Source: Gemmatimonadales bacterium
Lineage (GTDB): Bacteria > Gemmatimonadota > Gemmatimonadetes > Gemmatimonadales > GWC2-71-9
Assembly (NCBI GenBank): GCA_013812695.1
Contig: JACCSZ010000089.1
Location: 1-5,297 of the forward strand
Reading direction: 5' to 3'
Length of the DNA stretch: 5,297 nucleotides
Shown here: positions 1 through 4,599 of the stretch, piece by piece
Layout: every line of letters begins with the position of its first letter
Numbering within the stretch: position 1 is the stretch's first letter
Made by a program: the position numbers and the translations under genes
The notes under the pieces: model-generated
Seen by the model: only the letters and a program-made list of their open reading frames with translations
What the model was told of the DNA's origin: nothing
Databases searched by the model: none

Positions 1-7
1 GGGGAGG
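1..7 (+). promoter_or_regulatory. Candidate Shine-Dalgarno for ATG 16 of the VOC gene
   Basis: GGGGAGG ends 8 bases before the ATG at 16. If it is functional, the VOC protein is a complete single-domain protein of 124 residues. Because the frame is also open upstream, the site may instead be coding sequence. Confidence 0.4.
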
Positions 8-390
8 CGAGCTCGATGTGCTGGAACGAGCTCGCGACGACCGACACCGCGCGGGCCGGTGCGTTCTACAGCTCGCTCTTCGGCTGGGCAACGGATGAGC
101 AACCGAGCGGAGCCAGCGCGTATACCACCTTCAGCATGGACGGGGCGCCGCGCGGGGGGATGATCGCGATCGCGCGCTCGTGGGGGCCGGTGGCGCCACA
201 CTGGCTGGTCTACTTCGCCGTCAGCGATGGTCCGGGGACCATCGGGCTGGCGCAGTCGCTCGGCGGAAGCATACGCGTGCCGGCGACCCATGTGGCGGGC
301 GTCGGCACGTTCTCCGTCCTGGCCGATCCCCAGGGCGCGGTGTTCGCGGTGATCGAGCTTATCCAGCCGGAGCGCCGGGCGACGGGCTAG
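1..390 (+). CDS. VOC (glyoxalase/bleomycin-resistance fold) family protein, 5' end uncertain or outside window
   Basis: The frame encodes one vicinal-oxygen-chelate domain of about 124 residues from the ATG at 16. Visible family features are CWNELATTD with an FYSSLFGW helix-strand near the N terminus, PHWLVYF in the middle and DPQGAVFAVIEL at the end. Glu5, His62 and Glu114 (counted from ATG 16) sit where metal-binding residues of this fold usually lie. Substrate cannot be told; relatives are annotated as glyoxalase-like or antibiotic-resistance-like enzymes. The frame stays open to base 1 (Gly-Glu-Ala-Ser-Ser before the Met). That stretch resembles the linker before the second domain of two-domain VOC proteins, so this may be a C-terminal half. 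Against that, GGGGAGG at 1-7 lies 8 bases before ATG 16, an excellent ribosome-binding site for a complete single-domain protein. The domain call is firm, the 5' end is not. The stop lies 9 bases before the nitroreductase start, which suggests co-transcription. Confidence 0.88.
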   Translation, partial: GEASSMCWNELATTDTARAGAFYSSLFGWATDEQPSGASAYTTFSMDGAPRGGMIAIARSWGPVAPHWLVYFAVSDGPGTIGLAQSLGGSIRVPATHVAGVGTFSVLADPQGAVFAVIELIQPERRATG

Positions 391-399
391 ATTGCGGGC

Positions 400-969
400 A
401 TGGACGCCATCGACGCCATTCAGCGGCGGATTTCGGTCCGCCGTTTCCGTCCCGACCCCGTGCCTCGCGAGATCATCGAACGCCTGCTGGACTGCGCGGT
501 GCGGGCACCCAACCACAAGCTTACCCAGCCTTGGCGGTTCGCCGTGGTGAGGGGTCCCGCCCGCAGTCGCCTGGCCGAGCTCCGTGCGGGGCACCGGCTC
601 AAGCGCTACGAGGACCCCCGATCCGACGAAGCGCACGCCGCGGCCGAAAAGATCCGGCGCGAGGCCGAGCGGACGCCGGCATTCATCGTCGTAATGTGCG
701 CGGTGCATTCGGACGAGCTGACCCGAGAGGAGGACTACGCGGCGGCGATGATGGCGACCGAGAACCTGCTGATCGCGGCCGAGTCGCTCGGGCTCGGCAC
801 GTACGTCAAGACGGGGGGTATCATGCAGGACCCGGGCGTGGCGACACTCGTCGGGCTCGAGCCCGGGCACCGCGTGGCGGCCATCGTGAGTCTGGGGTAT
901 CCCGACGAGGTCGAGTCCCCCCGCCGTCGGAAGCCCGCGGCTGAGGTGACCCGGTGGGTCGACGCGTGA
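400..969 (+). CDS. Nitroreductase family protein (YdjA-like, FMN-dependent)
   Basis: This 189-residue protein has the length and motif order of small YdjA-type nitroreductases, cytosolic flavoproteins that use NAD(P)H to reduce nitro or quinone-like compounds. The FMN-phosphate-binding RRISVRRF is at residues 9-16, followed by RAPNHKLTQPWRF at 35-47; the APNHK...QPW signature is typical of the YdjA subgroup. A helix around residues 112-132 (AAAMMATENLLIAAESLGLG) is the conserved dimer-core helix that ends in the Gly-Leu-Gly turn. VSLGYPDE at 163-170 and a basic RRRKP tail near 175-179 match the family C terminus. The true substrate is not predictable. ATG 400 is the only start that keeps the N-terminal motif intact; its ribosome-binding site is weak, consistent with translational coupling to the VOC gene that ends 9 bases upstream. 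Both genes fit electrophile or xenobiotic detoxification, but that link is inference. Confidence 0.93.
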   Translation: MDAIDAIQRRISVRRFRPDPVPREIIERLLDCAVRAPNHKLTQPWRFAVVRGPARSRLAELRAGHRLKRYEDPRSDEAHAAAEKIRREAERTPAFIVVMCAVHSDELTREEDYAAAMMATENLLIAAESLGLGTYVKTGGIMQDPGVATLVGLEPGHRVAAIVSLGYPDEVESPRRRKPAAEVTRWVDA

Positions 970-984
970 CACAAGGGGTATTAC

Positions 985-1012
985 GGGGTGCTCGACCCCA
1001 CGGTAAATTACC
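985..1012 (+). promoter_or_regulatory. Inverted repeats in front of the coiled-coil gene; possible operator/promoter or weak terminator of the nitroreductase gene
   Basis: Two small symmetric elements lie side by side in the gap between stop 969 and the next gene. GGGGT-GCTCG-ACCCC (985-999) can form a 5-bp GC stem with a 5-base loop. GGTAA-A-TTACC (1002-1012) is a perfect odd palindrome and the only AT-rich spot nearby. TAAATT inside it (1004-1009) could act as a -10 box, but no good -35 box is 16-18 bases upstream. No run of T follows the first stem, so a classical terminator is not supported. Confidence 0.25.
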
Positions 1013-1047
1013 TGCTGAAACTCTGAACGAACCCCCGCTCTCCTCGT

Positions 1048-1052
1048 GGAGG
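1048..1052 (+). promoter_or_regulatory. Shine-Dalgarno GGAGG fixing the GTG 1061 start
   Basis: GGAGG lies 8 bases before GTG 1061, close to ideal spacing. The longer in-frame start, GTG 1046, would place this site inside the coding region, so the downstream start is preferred. Confidence 0.75.
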
Positions 1053-1060
1053 ATGCAGCC

Positions 1061-1861
1061 GTGACACTTTGCCGTGGAAGTCTCCAGATCGCCGCCCTGC
1101 TGAGCACCATCGTGGTGACCTCGTCCCTCGGGGCCCAGGAGCCGGGGCAGAATCCTGACAGCGCCGTGGGGTATGCACCGACGGTCACGACCCCGCCTCC
1201 CGCCGCTCAGGCGCCTGCGGCGGTCCCCTACGCTCCACCATCGCCGACAGCCGGCCGGACGGTGGCGGAAGCCCTGGGCTTCATCGACGTGATCCCCGTC
1301 CGCGGCGCCGAGCGCATCCGGAGCGAGCTGGAGTCGGCCAAAGCGGCCGAGCGGGAGGCCGACGCCCGGATCTCCGAGATCGGCTCGCAGCGCTCGCAGA
1401 CCAAAGCGATGGTCGAGGTCAGGAAGCAGGAGGTCTCGACGGTCGAGGCGCGCATCAAGCTCGCGGACAAGCAGAAGCAGGAGGGCGACAAGACCGCGCT
1501 CGAGGCCGAGAAGAAGGTGGTCGAACGGCAGAAGCAGTTTCTCGAGCGGCGCGAGGCGCTGCATGGCGCGGAGCTCGACCAGGCCAAGGCCGCGAAGCAA
1601 CTGGGCCGGTCTGAGCAGAAGGCGCTGGAGGTGGAGCTGCAGCTCGCCGGACGGCGGGAGGACCGCGCCAACGTCGTCGGCGTGGACGCGACGGCCACGC
1701 TCCGGCACGACGAAGTGATCCGCGAGCTCGAGCGCAAGACGCTCGAGGCCCAGCGCCAGCGGGCCGAGGCCGCCAAGGACGTGGCGTCGCGCGACCAGGA
1801 CATCGCCAAGCGGCGCCTCGACCTGTATCAGGCGCAACGGGCGGCCAGCGGCTCCCGCTGA
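1061..1861 (+). CDS. Exported proline-rich/coiled-coil protein of unknown function
   Basis: I do not recognise a named family. From GTG 1061 the protein has 266 residues. It starts with a typical Sec signal peptide: MTLCRG, a hydrophobic stretch (IAALLSTIVVTSS), then Leu-Gly-Ala before Gln, with likely cleavage after Ala25. Residues about 36-63 are a Pro/Ala-rich linker. Residues 66-80 (TVAEALGFIDVIPVR) are a short, possibly folded segment. Residues about 80-260 are almost entirely charged heptad-like helix rich in Glu, Lys, Arg, Gln and Ala, hence a long coiled coil, probably periplasmic. No catalytic motif, lipobox or transmembrane anchor after the signal is visible. Codon composition matches the neighbours. 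A structural, scaffold or envelope-spacer role is plausible from architecture only. The gene stands alone: 91 bases separate it from the upstream stop, and the next gene is convergent, with a strong hairpin between the stops. Confidence 0.82.
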   Translation: MTLCRGSLQIAALLSTIVVTSSLGAQEPGQNPDSAVGYAPTVTTPPPAAQAPAAVPYAPPSPTAGRTVAEALGFIDVIPVRGAERIRSELESAKAAEREADARISEIGSQRSQTKAMVEVRKQEVSTVEARIKLADKQKQEGDKTALEAEKKVVERQKQFLERREALHGAELDQAKAAKQLGRSEQKALEVELQLAGRREDRANVVGVDATATLRHDEVIRELERKTLEAQRQRAEAAKDVASRDQDIAKRRLDLYQAQRAASGSR

Positions 1862-1903
1862 CTTCGGGCGGCGCGGCCGCAGGCAGGGCGGGAGAGCGAA
1901 CGC

Positions 1904-1939
1904 GCGAAGGGGGCATGCTGGTGAGCATGCCCCCTTCGC
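1904..1939. terminator. Perfect 16-bp hairpin between convergent genes (probable bidirectional terminator)
   Basis: GCGAAGGGGGCATGCT (1904-1919) is exactly complementary to AGCATGCCCCCTTCGC (1924-1939), with a 4-base loop GGTG. It lies 43 bases after the stop of the coiled-coil gene and 41 bases beyond the stop of the convergent ferritin-like gene, so it can end transcripts from both sides. There is no T tract on either side, so it would act as a T-less stem, or by protecting 3' ends or blocking convergent polymerases. The stem itself is unmistakable; the terminating role is inferred from position. Confidence 0.8.
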
Positions 1940-1979
1940 TGCACCCAGGGCCGGGCTGTAGCCGGCTGCCCCCGACGAT

Positions 1980-2582
1980 CTACAGCTCGCGCGCCGACAC
2001 CGTCTCGTTGGCCGGCGACACGGCGGACTGGTGCCAAGCCTCGTCGATGTTCCGGTTCACCTCCGGCAATACGTCCTCGCGCGCCGGCAACCCCTCTTCC
2101 TGGAGGTAGCGCACGACCGCCGCGGGCACCAGCGAGTTGAACCGCATCACGGCATCGGTGTAGTCTCGGTAGTGCTGCTGCGCGAGCTCCCCAACCTCCT
2201 GGTCGCCCAGTGACACAGCCGTCGTGTACAGCATGGCGTACCCGATGTTGGCCAGGTTGAACGCGGTATAGTCATCCCGCAGATTCTTGGGGAGCCCCTC
2301 GGACCGGACGAGGTCGATCACCCCGGCGGCTACGCCCGCAAAGGCGGATCCCGCACGCTTGACGGATTGGGCGACCCCGCCGGCGTTTCGCCGATCGCTG
2401 AGCATGCGCAGATCGGAGATATGACGCTCGATCTTCCGGTGAATCTGCTGCAGCTGGGAAACGACTTCCGGATAGGCCTTGAGATCGGTCAACTGGCCGC
2501 GGATCGCCTTCTCGATGTGGTCCTCGAGAGCGAGCATATCGCCAATGTAGCTGTTAATCGCTTCGTTGCTGTCCCGTGCCAC
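1980..2582 (-). CDS. Small all-helical protein, putative ferritin-like (DUF892/YciE-type) family
   Basis: The protein has 200 residues from GTG 2582. GGAGG on the minus strand (plus-strand 2588-2592) is 5 bases before this codon, which argues against longer in-frame starts at 2642 and 2621. The first 60 residues form two amphipathic helices (INSYIGDMLALEDHIEKAI, then VVSQLQQIHRKIERHISDL). Residues about 66-95 are Gly/Ala-rich (VKRAGSAFAGVAAGVIDLV), and 105-158 form two more helices (LANIGYAMLYTTAVSLGDQE, LAQQHYRDYTDAVMRF). The order of helices and the LGDQE...H pattern resemble the DUF892 ferritin-like family linked to stress responses. Candidate metal-ligand residues are Glu20, His48, Glu52, His54, Glu132 and His137, but no textbook pair of ExxH motifs is present, so metal binding is unproven. 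There is no signal peptide, so it is probably cytosolic. It is transcribed divergently from nfo. The gene is confident; the family label is tentative. Confidence 0.78.
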   Translation of the reverse strand: MARDSNEAINSYIGDMLALEDHIEKAIRGQLTDLKAYPEVVSQLQQIHRKIERHISDLRMLSDRRNAGGVAQSVKRAGSAFAGVAAGVIDLVRSEGLPKNLRDDYTAFNLANIGYAMLYTTAVSLGDQEVGELAQQHYRDYTDAVMRFNSLVPAAVVRYLQEEGLPAREDVLPEVNRNIDEAWHQSAVSPANETVSAREL

Positions 2583-2711
2583 GAAAACCTCCAAGGGGGA
2601 AGAGTAAATGGGCTTCGGCATCACACCACAGAGTACGAGCAAATGTCACTGTAGCGGGCGCGCACGACCCCGGCTGTGGTGAAGATCACCGATACGGCGC
2701 GCGAGTCCGCA
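2583..2711. promoter_or_regulatory. Divergent intergenic region with inverted repeats (candidate shared control region)
   Basis: This 129-base gap must hold promoters for both the leftward ferritin-like gene and the rightward nfo. CACCACAG (2624-2631) and CTGTGGTG (2674-2681) form an 8-bp inverted repeat 42 bases apart. GGTGA-AGA-TCACC (2678-2690) is a compact perfect palindrome 21 bases before the nfo start. These could be operator half-sites. I find no convincing -35/-10 pair in either direction, so the regulatory role rests on position and symmetry only. Confidence 0.3.
2588..2592 (-). promoter_or_regulatory. Shine-Dalgarno GGAGG fixing the GTG 2582 start of the ferritin-like gene
   Basis: On the minus strand the order is TTGGAGG, then TTTTC, then GTG. 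The 5-base spacing is workable and there is no comparable site before the longer alternative starts. Confidence 0.7.
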
Positions 2712-3608
2712 ATGATGCGGTATATCGGGGTCCACACGATCGATACGGGCGGGCTTCAGATGGCCGTCCGCCGCGCGGCGGGCGCCAAGGCGACCGCCCT
2801 GCAGATCTTCTCGGCCATCCCGAAATACTATGGCGACAAGTCCTCGATCCGGCCCGAGCGCGTGCAACGGTATCGTGAGGCGCTGGCCGCGGCCGGCATC
2901 GCGCCCTCCAAGGTGATCGTCCACGCCGCCTACGTGCTGAACACGGCCACTGCCGACGACCTGAAGTGGGGCCGGGCCGCGGCGGGCCTCGCCAAAGAGC
3001 TCGAACGCTCGACGGCGCTCGGCGTTGGCGGCGTCTGCTTCCATCCTGGCGCGGCCACCGGTGGTGACCGGCCCACGGCGGTGCTGCGCGTTGCCCGCGC
3101 CATGACCCAAGCCCTGGAGGCCGTGAGCGGGGAAACGAAGCTGATGATCGAGAACACGGCGGGTGCCGGCACGACCGTCGGCCGGACGGCCGAGGAAATC
3201 GGGGCGATACTCGCGGCGATTCCCGCAGCGCATCGTGCGCGTGCCGGATACGGGCTCGACACCTGCCACCTCTTTTCGGCGGGGCACGACATCGCGGGGT
3301 CGCCGGCCGCGCTCGTCCGTGTACTCGATGAGTTCGAGGCGGCCGCGGCCGGCGAGCCGCCGTCGTTCTTCCATCTCAATGACAGCGAAGGCGGCCTCGG
3401 CTCGAACAAGGACCGCCACATGTTGATCGGGGAGGGCAAGATCGGCGTCGAACCGTTCGAGTGGCTCCTCCACGACCGCCGGAGCGCCGGGATCCCGCTG
3501 GTCCTCGAAACACCTCAGGCGCAGCCGGTCGTCGCGGACGAGGATCCGACGCCGGACCCATGGGACGTCCGGATGATCGCGCTCCTGCGTGAGCTCGCCG
3601 CGCGCTGA
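2712..3608 (+). CDS. nfo: Deoxyribonuclease IV / endonuclease IV (AP endonuclease, TIM-barrel, tri-zinc)
   Basis: Endonuclease IV cuts 5' of abasic sites in DNA during base-excision repair, using three zinc ions. All nine family metal ligands can be seen, numbered from ATG 2712 (298 residues): His71 (VIVHAAY), His111 (CFHPGAA), Glu147 (MIENTAG), Asp183 and His186 (GLDTCHLF), His221 (FFHLND), Asp234 and His236 (KDRHMLIGEG) and Glu266 (LVLETPQ). The N terminus MRYIGVHTIDTGGL matches the MKYIGAHxxxxGGL opening of the family. ATG 2712 or 2715 is therefore the best start, rather than GTG 2676, which would add a tail with no family counterpart. Tyr74, after HAA, corresponds to the DNA-probing Tyr of the E. 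coli enzyme. One oddity: the loop normally reading FTKNxRQW is FSAIPKYYGDK here, so the DNA-binding loop is divergent. It is divergent from the ferritin-like gene and 66 bases (24 with the longer start) before the transglycosylase gene. Confidence 0.95.
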   Translation: MMRYIGVHTIDTGGLQMAVRRAAGAKATALQIFSAIPKYYGDKSSIRPERVQRYREALAAAGIAPSKVIVHAAYVLNTATADDLKWGRAAAGLAKELERSTALGVGGVCFHPGAATGGDRPTAVLRVARAMTQALEAVSGETKLMIENTAGAGTTVGRTAEEIGAILAAIPAAHRARAGYGLDTCHLFSAGHDIAGSPAALVRVLDEFEAAAAGEPPSFFHLNDSEGGLGSNKDRHMLIGEGKIGVEPFEWLLHDRRSAGIPLVLETPQAQPVVADEDPTPDPWDVRMIALLRELAAR

Positions 3609-3674
3609 GTTTCGAGGACGTGTGCGCGGTTCTTGCAGAGCCGGGGAGGCTCCCGACAGATCGTTCCCTGGATC

Positions 3675-4394
3675 GTGGAGCCTCACATCAAAGCCAACTC
3701 GCCGCCGGCCAACGAGGTACGCACCACCGGCACCCCGCGCCGGCCGTTTCTCGTCGCGCTCGCGGTAACCGCGCTGCTTGCCGCGGTGGAGTTTACGCCG
3801 TCCCAGGCCCTCGATACGCCCCCGCTTTCCGCCGTGATCGCTGCAGGAGTCCCGGCGGCTCCTCCTGAGGTCCACGCCGTGGCGCTGAACGGGCCGGTGG
3901 ACAGCGCGAGGCTCGAGCACGAGATCCTGTCACGCTACGACTATCGACCACTCGCCCGCCTGCTCGGCCGCCGCAATCGCGACCCCGGGACGGCGGCGCG
4001 GATTGCGCGCGCAATCGTCAAGGAATCCAACCGCCTGGAGGTGGCACCCAGCCTCCTGACGGGCGTGCTGCTGACGGAGAACGCGCGGCTCGAGCTCGGG
4101 TCGGTGAGCAGCCAGGGCGCCATCGGGCTAATGCAGGTCATGCATTTCCACGCCGGCGAGTTCGATTGCGAGTCCGATGACCTGCGCGACGTGGAAGCGA
4201 ACATCTGTCATGGAGCGCGAGTGTTGGGCCGCTACCTCAAGCGGACGGGCAACGTGAATCGCGCCCTGCTCCGCTACAACGGCTGCGTCTCGGGCGCGAA
4301 CACCCCCAACTGCCATCGCTATCCGGCCAAGGTGATCCGGGCGGCGGGGCAGGTGCGGCGGGATCTGCTGGCGTTCACGGCGGATGTGAGGTAG
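3675..4394 (+). CDS. Lytic transglycosylase-like SLT-domain protein, N-terminally anchored or secreted
   Basis: Lytic transglycosylases cleave peptidoglycan glycan strands to 1,6-anhydromuropeptides outside the cytoplasmic membrane. From GTG 3675 the protein has 239 residues. A short basic N-terminal region is followed by a hydrophobic helix at about 25-38 (FLVALAVTALLAAV), which is a signal peptide or anchor. A variable linker comes next, and the SLT domain spans about 107-225. The catalytic Glu is Glu135 in LLTENARLE (most relatives have Glu-Ser here), followed by SSQGAIGLMQV at 145-155, ICHGARVLGRYL at 177-188 and ALLRYNGC at 197-204, all standard for the fold. Cys165, 178, 204 and 213 could form two disulfides. 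The start is uncertain: TTG 3633 is in frame and has GAGGA 14 bases upstream, giving 253 residues; neither start has a good ribosome-binding site. Closeness to nfo suggests co-transcription. It converges on a PBP gene, a related cell-wall function. Confidence 0.88.
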   Translation: MEPHIKANSPPANEVRTTGTPRRPFLVALAVTALLAAVEFTPSQALDTPPLSAVIAAGVPAAPPEVHAVALNGPVDSARLEHEILSRYDYRPLARLLGRRNRDPGTAARIARAIVKESNRLEVAPSLLTGVLLTENARLELGSVSSQGAIGLMQVMHFHAGEFDCESDDLRDVEANICHGARVLGRYLKRTGNVNRALLRYNGCVSGANTPNCHRYPAKVIRAAGQVRRDLLAFTADVR

Positions 4395-4482
4395 GGAAAG
4401 ACGGAAAGACGGAAAGACGGAAAGACGGAAAGACGGAAGGACGGAAGGACGGGAACGTGGGAACATGGGAATATCGGAAGGT
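4395..4482 (+). repeat. Left arm: tandem 8-bp repeat, consensus GGAAAGAC, about 11 units
   Basis: The array starts at the base after the transglycosylase stop codon. Five exact GGAAAGAC units occupy 4395-4434, and two GGAAGGAC units occupy 4435-4450. Then come four decayed units in the same 8-base period: GGGAACGT, GGGAACAT, GGGAATAT and CGGAAGGT (4451-4482). The plus strand is nearly all purine. Units are cleanest at the outer end and decay inward. An 8-base period cycles through all three frames, so open frames across it read as 8-residue repeats (FPSFRLSV-like on the minus strand) and are not real proteins. Confidence 0.93.
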
Positions 4483-4489
4483 GCAGTCC

Positions 4490-4540
4490 CCGGTCGAGTA
4501 GATCCCTAGCTGCGCTCGGGATGACAGTAGTCTCGACCGG
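4490..4540. repeat. Nested palindrome, REP/MITE-like core with GATCCC...GGGATGACA
   Basis: Outer stem: CCGGTCGAG (4490-4498) with CTCGACCGG (4532-4540), 9 bp perfect. Inner stem: ATCCC (4502-4506) with GGGAT (4518-4522). Apex: AGC (4508-4510) with GCT (4514-4516) around TGC. On the minus strand the core reads TGTCATCCCGAGCGCAGC. I recall this as close to a TGTCATCCTGAGCGAAGC-type sequence scattered between genes in many environmental bacterial genomes. That recollection is not checked here. There is no transposase in the window. Confidence 0.7.
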
Positions 4541-4588
4541 TCGTTCCGTCTTTCCGGCTTTCCGTCCTTCCGTTCTTCCGTCGTTCCG
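4541..4588 (-). repeat. Right arm: six 8-bp units in opposite orientation to the left array
   Basis: On the plus strand the units are TCGTTCCG, TCTTTCCG, GCTTTCCG, TCCTTCCG, TTCTTCCG and TCGTTCCG. On the minus strand they become variants of GGAAAGAC. The arm is complementary to the left array: TTCCGTCTTTCCG (4544-4556) pairs perfectly with 4402-4414, and TTCCGTCCTTCCGT (4560-4573) with 4433-4446. It ends 11 bases before the PBP stop codon (4600-4602), so the element fills the gap between two convergent genes. A bidirectional terminator role is possible. Confidence 0.88.
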
Positions 4589-4599
4589 TCCGCCGCCGG

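Noticed and set aside
180..944. Second long plus-strand frame overlapping the VOC and nitroreductase genes
   Set aside because: Arg/Gly/Pro-rich translation with no motifs, running through two well-recognised genes in another frame.
985..999. Intrinsic terminator after the nitroreductase gene
   Set aside because: The stem is only 5 bp and no T tract follows; kept only as a weak element of the control region.
821..1837. Long open frame on the minus strand across the coiled-coil gene
   Set aside because: It is antisense to a gene with a signal peptide and a good ribosome-binding site; the translation is Arg/Leu/Gly-rich low-complexity sequence typical of high-GC shadows.
2646..3920. 424-codon open frame on the minus strand opposite nfo
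   Set aside because: It lies opposite a gene with all nine endonuclease IV ligands; its Arg/Gly/Asp-rich translation matches no family and it crosses the nfo/transglycosylase junction.
4395..4588. CRISPR array
   Set aside because: The units are contiguous 8-mers without spacers, and no cas genes are present.
4395..4599. Insertion sequence with terminal inverted repeats
   Set aside because: The arms are inverted, but there is no transposase frame and no visible target-site duplication at the ends; described as a repeat element only.
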